Assembly: GCA_016235825.1 (NCBI GenBank) | Contig: JACRIL010000062.1 | Span: 1-42,801, forward strand | DNA length: 42,801 bases | Source of the DNA: Planctomycetota bacterium | GTDB lineage: Bacteria; Planctomycetota; Phycisphaerae; SM23-33 | Reading direction: 5' to 3' | Shown: positions 17,476 to 25,853 of the stretch, one piece after another | Layout: the number at the start of each line of letters is the position of its first letter | Numbering within the stretch: the first letter of the stretch is position 1 | Notes under the pieces: generated by a model | The model's input: the letters and a program-made list of their open reading frames with translations, nothing else | What the model was told of the DNA's origin: nothing | Database searches by the model: none | Translations under genes and position numbers: made by a program

Positions 17476-18570
17476 CTACTTGAGTTCCGCCAGGGCCGCA
17501 AAGACAGCGTCGTAATCGGGTTCGCGTGCGAGCTCCGGGACGAGCTGGATATATCGGATTTTTCCTTCCGGGTCGGCGATGAAGACGCACCTTGCCAGCA
17601 GGCGGGATTCCTTTATGAGCAGGCCGCAGGCCTTGCCGAATTCCGCGCCGCGATAGTCCGAGAGGGTCCTGACGCGGTCGATTCCGGCCGAGCCGCACCA
17701 GCGGGCCTGGGCGAACGGCAGGTCCATGCTCACGACTACAACCTCCACGTCCTTGCTCAGCGAGGCGGCCTTTTCGTTGAACTTGCGGGTCTCCGTGCTG
17801 CACACGGCCGTGTCCAGCGAAGGCACTGTGCATACGATGATTTTTTTACCGCGCAGGCCCGACAGCCTGAACTGCAACATGTCGTTGGCCACAAGCGGGA
17901 CATCCGGAATTTCCATGCCAGTCTTGAGGTCCGGCCCAAGCAGCGTCATCGGTTTGCCCTTGCCCGTTACAACGCCCGCTCGTTCGATCATTTGTTGGTC
18001 GGGCTGAGCTTTTTGCGACGACGGCTGCGGCCGCGAGACGGCATCGACCGCCGAGGCTATCACGCGTCCCTCCGTAACGCCTTCCCAGCGCCCGGCCGGT
18101 TTGCCGTCGGCGAACAGAACTATGGTCGGCAGAAGTTGAACGCCATACTTTTGAGCAAGGGCGGGTGATTTATCGACATCGACCTTCACGAAGTCGGCCT
18201 TGCCGGCGTACCTGCCGGCCAGTTCATCCATGATCGGCGCCTGCTGGCGGCAGGGGCTGCACCAAGTTGCGTAGAAATCCACCACTACAGGCCGCGGCGA
18301 ATGAATCACGGCTGAGTCGAACTGCTCCGTCGTCTCAAGCTGCCGGATTGCCGAATCGGTTTTTGCACCTGCCGGCCCGGCCCGAAGATGGCATGAGCCA
18401 CCCAACCAGAAACCCGCCGCCCCGCCCAGCGCGACGCACAAAATAGCTCCGATCCATCTGCCCGCCTTTGGCGGAAACGCCTTGTCTATCATTCGGCCGA
18501 TCCACGGCACTATGATGCACGCCGCCAAACCCGCCGTCGCCCCGATAATTATCCAACTCAATGTGCACAT
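17476..18570 (-). CDS. Membrane-anchored thioredoxin-thiol peroxidase fusion
   Basis: A two-domain redox protein of 364 residues. Two hydrophobic segments (about 4-22 and 39-57) anchor it. A thioredoxin domain (about 75-178) has the active site WCSPC (Cys104/Cys107) and a cis-Pro at 148. A polar linker leads to a Tpx-type peroxiredoxin (about 200-364). It has the peroxidatic Cys257 in PSLDTAVCSTETRKFNE and the resolving Cys292 in ARWCGSAGIDRV, the positions used by atypical 2-Cys Tpx. Thus reductant and peroxidase sit in one chain and could form a self-contained peroxide-scavenging unit at the membrane. Which side of the membrane they face is not certain. AAGGAG six bases before the ATG fixes the start. 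It is divergent from the ST7-like TPR gene. Confidence 0.88.
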   Translation of the reverse strand: MCTLSWIIIGATAGLAACIIVPWIGRMIDKAFPPKAGRWIGAILCVALGGAAGFWLGGSCHLRAGPAGAKTDSAIRQLETTEQFDSAVIHSPRPVVVDFYATWCSPCRQQAPIMDELAGRYAGKADFVKVDVDKSPALAQKYGVQLLPTIVLFADGKPAGRWEGVTEGRVIASAVDAVSRPQPSSQKAQPDQQMIERAGVVTGKGKPMTLLGPDLKTGMEIPDVPLVANDMLQFRLSGLRGKKIIVCTVPSLDTAVCSTETRKFNEKAASLSKDVEVVVVSMDLPFAQARWCGSAGIDRVRTLSDYRGAEFGKACGLLIKESRLLARCVFIADPEGKIRYIQLVPELAREPDYDAVFAALAELK

Positions 18571-18708
18571 GGCCTGCTCCTTTATTCCGGTCTCCGCCGA
18601 AAGTCTCTGTCCTTGACACATTATAGCACTGATAGGGAAATGATATTGCAGGCAATGGCAACGGGCAGTAGCATTAGCATGCTTTTGAACAAGGTATGGA
18701 GACCGGCT

Positions 18709-20655
18709 ATGGCAAACTTTCAGGTGGAGCGGCTGAAGCAGCTTTCACAGCGAGCGAGCGAGACATGGCAGGGCGGGCTTGTTCGTCTGCCCGGATGGAT
18801 TGAGGAAGGACGCGACAAACCGTTTCGGCTCGTCGGGTCGATGTGGGGCAGCCTTCAGACCGGCAAACTGGACCTCGGCGAGGAGCCAAAGCCCCAGGAT
18901 GAGTCCACGTTCGCAATGGCCGTGAACGCCCTGGTGAATTTCGCGACAGGCCCGAAGGCCGGATATCGTCCCGGCAAGCTGGAGGTCAACAACCCGGCTC
19001 TGGCCGAGCATCTGTCAGGCCTGCTGGCCGACACGAACATCCGGGTGGAATATCGCCCGCGCCTGCTGATGATAGATCGGTACATGGAGGAAATGGTCAA
19101 ACTTGTCTTCAAGGACCTCCCGATCCCGCCGCCGTACCTCCAGGGCAAGGACATTACAGTCGAGCGGGTCCGGGCCTTCGCCGAGGCGGCCGCAATTTTC
19201 CACAAGGCCGCCCCGTGGCAATTTTTCGGCGGCGAGGACCTGCTCGGGATCGAGTCGCCTCTGGTTGACGCCTTGCTGCGATTCGCGGTAGTGATGGGCG
19301 CCGGCGGATATGAGCGCGGCCTGGGTTTCTACAAGTCGACGGACCATTTTTGGACCACATATGATTCGGACGACTCAATTACGGATGTTTTGTCGTACAG
19401 CGGGGGATTATGGTCGTTGACCTTTGACGACGTTACGGAGATCCCGTTCGGCGACAGCGACTTATGGGAGGATCACGGCCTGCCCGTCGCCGGCGAAGAT
19501 GCTTATCCGGTCGCAATGCACGTCGATTCCTCGATGAGGATGCGCCGGCCAGGGGCAGACGTGCTGAACTTCATGGAGGGTCTGATGCGCGCTCTGGCCG
19601 AAACGACGGAAGACGAGTTGGACAGCGGCCGTTGGACCAGGCGGGTTGCCACTTTCAACGGGCCTGTCGATTACATCCTCAGCCTGCCGTTCCTTTCAAA
19701 GCCTCCTGCCCGCAGGGAAATCACCCCGCATGGCATGGGCGACATGCGCGCGATGGAGAGCATGCACGCTCAGATAAACCGCTTTCTGGACGGCAAGGAA
19801 TTCAAAAACGCCGGGGAAATGAACGCCGCCATCAAGAAGGAATTCGTCGGCAAACCGATGGAAGGTTCCAAATACCGGCCCCGCAACGCGGAGGAAGAAG
19901 CCCAGGATATGTGCTTCCAGGCGTTCGACGCTGTTGGCCGGCGGAGAATCATCCTGGCCAAAAAGGCCCTCGCCATTTTCCCCGACTGCGCCGACGCATA
20001 TGTGATACTGGCGGAAAATATCACCTCGCCCCAGAAGGCCGAAGAACTCTACGCCGCCGGCGTCGAGGCGGGCAGGCGGACGCTGGGCGAGAAATTCTTT
20101 CAGCAAAATGCCGGCCACTTCTGGGGAATGAACCGCACCCGCCCGTTCATGCGGGCGCTGGAAGGCCTGGCCGAAGTACGGGTTCATGCGGGCAAATTGG
20201 ACCAGGGCGCCGAAAATTTCCGGGAACTGCTGCGGCTGAACCCTCATGACAATCAGGGAATAAGATACCTCCTGCTGCCGCTGCTGATTGAACTGGGGAA
20301 GCTCGACGAGTCCGACGAACTCATCGCCGGCTACGCCAACGACGGGATGGCCGTCTGGAAATACTGCCGGGCCCTGCTGAAATTCCGCAGGGAGGCCGAT
20401 TCGTCTGCCGCACGCAAACTGCTCCAGCAGGCCATCTCCTCAAACCCCCACGCGCCGAAATACCTGCTTGAAGAAGCGCAGCCCGAATACGAACCCACTG
20501 GTTATAATCCGGGTTCCGAGGAGGAGGCCATTATTTGTGCCAAAGAGTGCGGGCGGGCCTGGCTGGCGGTTTCCGGCGCGCTGGACTGGCTGAAGGCCCA
20601 ATCCGCCGCCCCGGCAGAACAACCAAAAAAATCGCCTAAAAAGAAAACACGCTGA
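18709..20655 (+). CDS. ST7-like tetratricopeptide protein
   Basis: A 648-residue cytoplasmic protein without signal or membrane segments. The N-terminal ~400 residues resemble uncharacterised bacterial domains that accompany such proteins. The C-terminal third (about 400-600) has TPR-like helical repeats with an ST7-type signature: NRTRPFMRALEGLAE followed by LRLNPHDNQGIRY. The tail is Lys-rich. TPR units mediate protein contacts; no catalytic motif is apparent. The start at 18709 has GGAGA six bases upstream. The next gene, converging on it, encodes a pRiA4b-type protein; I recall ST7-like and pRiA4b-type proteins occurring near each other, but that is not verified here. Confidence 0.72.
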   Translation: MANFQVERLKQLSQRASETWQGGLVRLPGWIEEGRDKPFRLVGSMWGSLQTGKLDLGEEPKPQDESTFAMAVNALVNFATGPKAGYRPGKLEVNNPALAEHLSGLLADTNIRVEYRPRLLMIDRYMEEMVKLVFKDLPIPPPYLQGKDITVERVRAFAEAAAIFHKAAPWQFFGGEDLLGIESPLVDALLRFAVVMGAGGYERGLGFYKSTDHFWTTYDSDDSITDVLSYSGGLWSLTFDDVTEIPFGDSDLWEDHGLPVAGEDAYPVAMHVDSSMRMRRPGADVLNFMEGLMRALAETTEDELDSGRWTRRVATFNGPVDYILSLPFLSKPPARREITPHGMGDMRAMESMHAQINRFLDGKEFKNAGEMNAAIKKEFVGKPMEGSKYRPRNAEEEAQDMCFQAFDAVGRRRIILAKKALAIFPDCADAYVILAENITSPQKAEELYAAGVEAGRRTLGEKFFQQNAGHFWGMNRTRPFMRALEGLAEVRVHAGKLDQGAENFRELLRLNPHDNQGIRYLLLPLLIELGKLDESDELIAGYANDGMAVWKYCRALLKFRREADSSAARKLLQQAISSNPHAPKYLLEEAQPEYEPTGYNPGSEEEAIICAKECGRAWLAVSGALDWLKAQSAAPAEQPKKSPKKKTR

Positions 20656-20683
20656 TCCGGCATCAAGCTGTCATCAGGGCAAT

Positions 20684-21196
20684 TCATTCCTGCTCGTCTT
20701 TATCATTATCTTCGTCATCGTCCCAGTCTGGATATTGAGGCGGATTGTCGCCGGTTTTGGCCGTCACTCGCGGGTATTTTCCGGCGCCGTGCCCTTCGAG
20801 GATGGCTGTCACCTCGATCTCGTGCCACCAGTCGTCCCCGAAATCAAACCAGTAAAAGAATTTCTGCCCTTTTTTCAAACCCAATCCGTCAATTGTCGTC
20901 CGAGCCGCCAGCCCCGCAGACCCAGGGTCTTCGCCCAACTCTTCGTCCAAAGGCATTACATAGCGTCGGGCTTTGTTGTCCATCGGTCCCTTGCCGCCGA
21001 CCTGGAACTCGTACAAATGCTCGTCATCCCGGCCGAAGGCGTCGAAGATCGCCTCGTGCAGAACGGATAACTTCTGATCGCCGCGAATCTGAATGGTCCG
21101 CAAAACTGACGGATTTTTCTCCACGAATTTGTCTGAAACCGGCCCGCCTATCAGGCTGACTTCCAGTTCATAAACGCACTTGTCGCCTTTGCTCAT
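20684..21196 (-). CDS. Plasmid pRiA4b ORF-3-like protein
   Basis: A 170-residue soluble protein of the family named after pRiA4b ORF-3 (also seen as the IS1096 passenger). Diagnostic features are the N-terminal strand YELEVSLIGG, a helix with LHEAIFDAFGRDDEHLYEF, and the core FYWFDFGDDWWHEIEV near residue 113. A strongly acidic C-terminal tail (Asp/Glu-rich from ~155) follows. The family's function is not established; it is often carried on mobile elements but is also a common chromosomal gene. An AGGAG ribosome site precedes the ATG. It lies just downstream of gmd in the same direction, with a 16-base gap. Confidence 0.82.
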   Translation of the reverse strand: MSKGDKCVYELEVSLIGGPVSDKFVEKNPSVLRTIQIRGDQKLSVLHEAIFDAFGRDDEHLYEFQVGGKGPMDNKARRYVMPLDEELGEDPGSAGLAARTTIDGLGLKKGQKFFYWFDFGDDWWHEIEVTAILEGHGAGKYPRVTAKTGDNPPQYPDWDDDEDNDKDEQE

Positions 21197-21212
21197 TCAG
21201 CGTTCTCCTGTT

Positions 21213-22259
21213 TCACCGGTTTTTCCCCACGGCGGCGCGGTGTTTTTCGAGTATGGCCTCTTCCTTGGCAAGTACCAGGTCGTGCTGTACCATCATGTTG
21301 GCGAGGGCCTTGAAGTCGACCTTGGGTTTCCATTTGAGCTGTTTGCGGGCCTTGGACGGGTCGCCCAGCAGCAGATCAACCTCGGTCGGCCGCGTGTATC
21401 GCGGGTCGAAGCGGACGTATTTTTTCCAGTCCAGGCCCAGCAGGCGGAATGTTTCCTGGCAGAACTCTCGGACGGAGTGGGTTTCGCCTGTGGCGATGAC
21501 GAAATCCTCCGGCTTGTCCTGCTGGAGCATCAGCCACATCGCCTCGACGTAATCGCCGGCGTATCCCCAGTCTCGCTTTGCGTCCAGGTTGCCCAGGAAC
21601 AGTTCGTCCTGCAGGCCCACCGCGATCCTCGTCGCCCCGCGTGTGATCTTGCGGGTGACGAAGGTCTCGCCGCGGCGCGGCGACTCGTGGTTAAACAGTA
21701 TTCCGTTGCACGCGAACATGCCGTAGGCCTCGCGGTAATTCACCGTCTGCCAGAACGCGAAGACCTTGGCGCAGCCGTAGGGGCTGCGGGGATAAAACGG
21801 CGTGGTCTCCTTCTGCGGAACCTCGGCTACCTTGCCGAACATCTCGCTGCTGGATGCCTGGTAGTAGCGGGTCTTGAGGCCCAGGTCGCGGATGGATTCC
21901 AGCAGCCGCAGGGCGCCAAGGGCGGTCGATTGCGCGGTATAGACCGGCTGGTCGAAGCTCACGCGGACGTGCGACTGCGCGCCGAGATTGTAGACCTCGT
22001 CGGGCTGGACGACGGTGAGAATCGCCCGCAGGCCCGCCCCGTCGGTCAGGTCGCCGTAGTGCAGGAACAGCCTGGCCGACGGATCGTGCGGGTCCTTATA
22101 GATGTGGTCCAGCCGGCCGGTGGTGAACGTGCTGCTCCGCCGGACTATCCCGTGCACCTCGTACCCCTTGCCAAGCAGCAGTTCGGCCAGGTAGCTGCCG
22201 TCCTGCCCGGTGATGCCGGTTATCAACGCGCGCTTGAGTTTGCCGGTCTTTTTCGCCAT
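21213..22259 (-). CDS. gmd: GDP-mannose 4,6-dehydratase
   Basis: Converts GDP-D-mannose to GDP-4-keto-6-deoxymannose, precursor of GDP-fucose, rhamnose or perosamine for surface glycans. It is an extended short-chain dehydrogenase of 348 residues. The NADP-binding loop is [14 protein letters not shown] (~15-28), with the arginine-containing RRSST further on. The active site has SSSEMFG and the YGCAK catalytic Tyr/Lys, and [16 protein letters not shown] is the family signature. The start is the ATG at 22259 with GGAG upstream; an in-frame start 66 bases earlier adds only non-family residues. No partner reductase (fcl) or glycosyltransferase cluster lies next to it. Confidence 0.94.
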   Translation of the reverse strand: MAKKTGKLKRALITGITGQDGSYLAELLLGKGYEVHGIVRRSSTFTTGRLDHIYKDPHDPSARLFLHYGDLTDGAGLRAILTVVQPDEVYNLGAQSHVRVSFDQPVYTAQSTALGALRLLESIRDLGLKTRYYQASSSEMFGKVAEVPQKETTPFYPRSPYGCAKVFAFWQTVNYREAYGMFACNGILFNHESPRRGETFVTRKITRGATRIAVGLQDELFLGNLDAKRDWGYAGDYVEAMWLMLQQDKPEDFVIATGETHSVREFCQETFRLLGLDWKKYVRFDPRYTRPTEVDLLLGDPSKARKQLKWKPKVDFKALANMMVQHDLVLAKEEAILEKHRAAVGKNR

Positions 22260-22397
22260 TTCCGTCGCTCCGATCTTTCGTGTTTTCTTGCGGCCAATTG
22301 TAGACTGCCGAGGCGATAAAGGCAATCGCAGAGCGATTTTACGCCGGATGTTTCGCCGGCAGAACCTGAAAATTTTCCGTTTCGGGTTTACTGCCTA

Positions 22398-22426
22398 TTG
22401 ACAGGCAAATTTGGCGAGCGTATAAA
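22398..22426 (+). promoter_or_regulatory. Sigma-70 type promoter of the C-loop RNA
   Basis: A consensus -35 TTGACA (22398-22403), a 17-base spacer, and a -10 TATAAA (22421-22426; one mismatch). It points into the gene-poor strand between two minus-strand genes, and an intrinsic terminator follows about 75 bases later. This is the best promoter match I noticed in the window. Confidence 0.8.
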
Positions 22427-22432
22427 GAATTC

Positions 22433-22506
22433 ATGGTTGGGTCTCCCCCCACCCAACCACCCAAGTAGCAGACCAAGTTCTCCCCCGACTTGGTCTGCGT
22501 TTTTTT
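22433..22506 (+). ncRNA. Candidate small RNA with two C-rich hairpin loops
   Basis: About 74 nt from the predicted start (6-7 bases after TATAAA) to the U-tract. Hairpin 1 has a 9-bp stem (22434-22442 with 22451-22459) and loop CTCCCCCC. Hairpin 2 has an 11-bp perfect stem (22468-22478 with 22488-22498) and a loop with five Cs, followed by seven Ts. Both loops expose CUCCCCC, complementary to purine-rich ribosome sites. The design recalls the actinobacterial 6C RNA motif, two stem-loops with C runs in their loops. Flanking genes gmd and ispD are both on the other strand, so this is a stand-alone transcription unit. The rest of the 304-base gap (22260-22563) holds nothing else that I recognise. 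Confidence 0.75.
22468..22506 (+). terminator. Intrinsic terminator of the C-loop RNA
   Basis: A perfect 11-bp stem GCAGACCAAGT/ACTTGGTCTGC with a 9-base C-rich loop, followed after one G by seven Ts. The T run is on the + strand only, so it does not serve ispD, which is transcribed the other way. Confidence 0.88.
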
Positions 22507-22563
22507 GCGCGGTGGGGTGCCGCTATTTTCGCTCCCTGAAAATGGTCATCGTTTCAGTCTGGC

Positions 22564-23289
22564 CTACCAGCGTGCGTCATCGAAGGGGTGGGCGGCGCGA
22601 TTGAGCTTGGGTTTGGGGAGGGTCTTAATCACGGAATTTGCGAAGGCCAGGTCCGCCCGCGTGGTTATTTTGATGTTTCGCCCATCTCCGGCGACGACTG
22701 CGACCGGCACGCCGAGCATTTCGACGAGGTGCGCGTCGTCGGTGGCGTCGGCGCCGGACTGGTAGGCTTTCACGATGATCTCTTTGCGGAAGACCTGCGG
22801 GGTCTGCGCCTCCCAGAGCTGCTCGCGCGGGCGGGTCTCGGCGATCAGGCCGCCGTCGGCGATCTTCTTGATAGTGCCGTGGATGGGGCAGGCAAGTATG
22901 GCCGCGCCGGTCTGCTCGGCCCGGGCGAAGACGGCGTCGAGCCACAACTGGCTGACGCAAGGCCGGACAGCGTCATGCACTGCGACCAGGTCAGCCTGGT
23001 CGGCCAGACCCGCCAAGGCATTGCGGACCGACTGGCTGCGGGTCTGCCCGCCCTCGACGAGCTTCGTGTTGAGCAGGCCCAAGTGCCCGCCGAAGCGGTC
23101 CTTCATGTCGGCCATGTCCTGGGCGGAGACGACCAGTTGAATCTGGCAGACGTCGTCGCGGCTGGAAAAAAGCTCGATCGTGCGGATGAAGACCGGCTGG
23201 CCGTCGATCCGCTCGAAAATCTTGTTGGTCTTTCCGCCGAAGCGTTTGCCCGCGCCCGCGGCCGGTATTATGACCGAAATTTTCGCCAT
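22564..23289 (-). CDS. ispD: 2-C-methyl-D-erythritol 4-phosphate cytidylyltransferase
   Basis: Third enzyme of the MEP isoprenoid pathway; couples methylerythritol phosphate to CTP. The 241-residue protein starts with the nucleotide-binding loop PAAGAGKRFGG, followed by Lys in TNKIF. The HDAVRP motif and the ATDDAHLVE stretch near the C-terminal third complete the family pattern. Length is normal. The start is the ATG at 23289 (GAGGA seven bases upstream), five codons inside the longest frame. It lies 27 bases downstream of the TMTC-like gene and is likely co-transcribed with it. The fusion partner IspF, joined to IspD in some bacteria, is absent here. Confidence 0.93.
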   Translation of the reverse strand: MAKISVIIPAAGAGKRFGGKTNKIFERIDGQPVFIRTIELFSSRDDVCQIQLVVSAQDMADMKDRFGGHLGLLNTKLVEGGQTRSQSVRNALAGLADQADLVAVHDAVRPCVSQLWLDAVFARAEQTGAAILACPIHGTIKKIADGGLIAETRPREQLWEAQTPQVFRKEIIVKAYQSGADATDDAHLVEMLGVPVAVVAGDGRNIKITTRADLAFANSVIKTLPKPKLNRAAHPFDDARW

Positions 23290-23316
23290 CTCGCTTCCTC
23301 GCAAATCTCAGGGCGG

Positions 23317-25629
23317 TTATTTCGCCCCGCCGCTGACCCGCATGAGTTCCTGGACGAACGTTAAATCCATCCTTCCGCCGAGGGCCTCGACCTTGTGCAC
23401 GTCGGCCCAGGCCTTGTCGTACTGCTGCATCTCGTAATGCGCCCGCGCCCGGTTGGCGTACGCCTGGATAAAACCCGGATAAAGCCTGATCGCGGCGTCG
23501 AAATCTCCGATGGCCTGCGGCGTCTGGCCGGTTGCCCCCAGCACGCTGCCCCGCTGGAAATACGCCATGGCGTAATCGGGTTTAAGTTCTATCGCCCTGG
23601 ACAGGTCGAAAAAAGCATTTTTGAACATCCGCATATCCGCCTTCACAGCGGCCAGATTGCACCATGCTTCCGCCCACCCGGGTTTCAACTCGACGGCCGT
23701 CTGGAAATCCTTCAACGCCTTGTCGCGCATGTCGAGCTGGGGCGAGTTCATCAGGCGATAGACGGTCCCCCTGCTGTTGTATGCCTCGGCGTACCTGGCG
23801 TCCAGTTCGATTGCCTTGTTGAAATCGAGAAGGGCGTCGTTGAATTTGCCCGCCTTCACGTACAAATCGCCGCGAATCCGGTAATTTTCCGGCCGGTCGG
23901 GGTCCATATCCACGATCTGGTCCCAGTCGGCCAGCGCGAGCCGGTCGCTGCCGGCCAGGCTGCATGCGGCGGCGCGCTGGGCATAAGGCAGGTAATACTT
24001 CGGCCGGATTTCGATAGCCCTTGTGAAATCGTCGATAGCATCCCTGAATTGGCCCAACCCTTTTTGAGCCAGGCCGCGATTGAACCAGCCGTGGAACTCC
24101 GCCTTGTCAAGCCCGACGGCCCTGTCGCATTTTTCCACGGCCGACAGCAGTAATCGGCGGTCCGGCCGGCCGGCCCTTTCCGACTGCTCGTACTCATTCC
24201 GCAAGGCCGCGCCCCAGTTGGCCCATGCCCGCGCGTTGGCCGGGCGTCTTGCGACGTTCTCTTCCCAGAGCTTGTCGGGCCGGCGATAGTCTGAGTTCCG
24301 CAGCCAGGTCAGAATGCCCATGTCGCAGACGGCCAGAAATGCCAGAATAGCCGGCAATATCTTCAGCAGCAGCATCGTCGGACCGGTCTTGCCCGAGTGG
24401 CGTTCCAGAAGGCGGCGCCAGCCCGCCCACGCAAGGCAGACCACAAAAACCGTCAGCGCCGCCAGTGGCAGATACATCCGGTACTCGAACTGGAGGTCTT
24501 TGAGGGGGACGAAACTTGACGTGGGCGCCAGCAGGATGAAGAAGGCCGCGCCGAGGAACCCGATCGCCGGCCGGCGGATTATCGCCCAGATCGTCAAGGC
24601 TAAAAGGGCGGCGATCAACAGGCACCAGGGCAGTATCTGCCACAGGCCGCGGGCGGGCGTTGTGCCGTAATCCATAATCAGCGGGTCCGGCCAGACGCTC
24701 AGCAGCAGGTAATGGCATATCACGCCGAACTGCGTCAGGGTGTAATCCATCGCGGCGACGCCGCAGCCGAAGCCCGCCGTCCCGCTCCGTCCGGGCGTTT
24801 GCAACATCAGGTACACAAGCACGCCCCAACTCGCCGCCAGGCCCGCGTAAAGCCGCCACCGCCTGCGGAATAATTCTCTGAACGAGCCGCCCGCCAGCAG
24901 CCGGTCGTAAAGCAGGACGACGACCGGGGCCGAGACCATCGTTTCCTTGCAGCCCATGCCAAGCGCGCAGGTCAGTATCGCCGCGACGTACCAGCCGGCC
25001 GGCCGGGCCGATTGCATCCCCCTTGCCGACACATAGAGCGTCAGCAGGCAGAAAAACGCCGCCAGCGATTCTGCCCGCTGCGACAGATATGACACCGCCT
25101 GCGTGCCCAGCGGATGGACCGCCCAAAGCAGGGCCGCGACAAGGGCCAGCCAAGTCGAGTGTTTCCCGGTAGAACCGGCCAATCGCGGCAGCAGCAGCGT
25201 CCGCCGGACCAGGCCGAATAGCAGGATCGCGCTGAGGGCGTGGACGATGAGATTGAAGACGTGGTATCCGAACACGTCGTATTCGCCCAGGGCGTAGTTG
25301 ACCGCGAAGGTGAGGTTCAGGAGCGGCCTGCCTTCGACCGTCGAGCCGAAGCCGGCCGGCGGCGAAAGCGGCTGATTTATCGGCCAGAGCTTCCTGATCG
25401 TCTGATTGCCGAGGATAGAATCGTAGTCGTCGAAGATGAACGGCCCGTGCAGGCTGTTGGAATACGCCGCCGCTATCGCGGCGACAACGACCGCCGCCGC
25501 CGTAAGGTTAAGCACATGTGCCCTCAGCCGGCCGATCAACGCGCCGGCCGCCTGTTCTGCAATTTCGCTGCCCAACACTCCGGCCGAATCTTTCCTGCCA
25601 TGGTCTTCTTTCGACGCCATTATGGACAT
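23317..25629 (-). CDS. Polytopic membrane protein with C-terminal TPR repeats (TMTC-like)
   Basis: A ~770-residue protein. Residues ~40-440 hold about ten hydrophobic segments in the GT-C glycosyltransferase arrangement. The first extracytoplasmic loop has FIFDDYDSI, the acidic pair used for catalysis in that superfamily. Six or more TPR units (about 470-755) follow, with the pattern AWxNxGxxLxxxGxxxxAxxDFxxAIELxP. This is the TMTC / O-mannosyltransferase-like layout, so glycosyl transfer from a lipid-linked sugar is plausible but unproven. The TPRs would bind the acceptor protein. Starts at 25629 or 25620 (ATG) are equally possible; neither ribosome site is strong. Confidence 0.78.
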   Translation of the reverse strand: MSIMASKEDHGRKDSAGVLGSEIAEQAAGALIGRLRAHVLNLTAAAVVVAAIAAAYSNSLHGPFIFDDYDSILGNQTIRKLWPINQPLSPPAGFGSTVEGRPLLNLTFAVNYALGEYDVFGYHVFNLIVHALSAILLFGLVRRTLLLPRLAGSTGKHSTWLALVAALLWAVHPLGTQAVSYLSQRAESLAAFFCLLTLYVSARGMQSARPAGWYVAAILTCALGMGCKETMVSAPVVVLLYDRLLAGGSFRELFRRRWRLYAGLAASWGVLVYLMLQTPGRSGTAGFGCGVAAMDYTLTQFGVICHYLLLSVWPDPLIMDYGTTPARGLWQILPWCLLIAALLALTIWAIIRRPAIGFLGAAFFILLAPTSSFVPLKDLQFEYRMYLPLAALTVFVVCLAWAGWRRLLERHSGKTGPTMLLLKILPAILAFLAVCDMGILTWLRNSDYRRPDKLWEENVARRPANARAWANWGAALRNEYEQSERAGRPDRRLLLSAVEKCDRAVGLDKAEFHGWFNRGLAQKGLGQFRDAIDDFTRAIEIRPKYYLPYAQRAAACSLAGSDRLALADWDQIVDMDPDRPENYRIRGDLYVKAGKFNDALLDFNKAIELDARYAEAYNSRGTVYRLMNSPQLDMRDKALKDFQTAVELKPGWAEAWCNLAAVKADMRMFKNAFFDLSRAIELKPDYAMAYFQRGSVLGATGQTPQAIGDFDAAIRLYPGFIQAYANRARAHYEMQQYDKAWADVHKVEALGGRMDLTFVQELMRVSGGAK

Positions 25630-25703
25630 GATACGGCCTGCGCGGCCCGGAGACAAGCGATGCCGCACAATGAACCGTTTTTATTCCCGGTATCAACGGA
25701 TTT

Positions 25704-25844
25704 TCAGTTTTTCCCAAAACAGGCGACGCCGCCGTCGCGGAGGACGACGATGATCTGCCCGTCGCGGTCGACGCAGATGCCGTTGAAGATGGGTTCGCAG
25801 GGCAGCGGCACGGCCCAAAGTTGTTCGCCGCTGCCGGAATTCAC
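25704..25844 (-). pseudogene. Remnant of a PQQ-type beta-propeller C-terminus
   Basis: After the stop of the FIST-like gene the same frame stays open for about 49 codons. It encodes a propeller-like ending: LWAVPLP, FNGICVDRDGQIIVVL and a final DGGVACFGKN. The neighbouring PQQ-propeller protein ends in a similar way (LKTLYCIGK). A GTG at 25844 could serve as a start, but there is no ribosome site. I read it as the tail of a propeller gene whose body was lost or replaced. Confidence 0.5.
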
Positions 25845-25853
25845 TTGATGAGA

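Noticed and set aside
22468..22506. Terminator considered as the end of ispD
   Set aside because: The T run is on the + strand, whereas ispD and gmd are transcribed from the minus strand.
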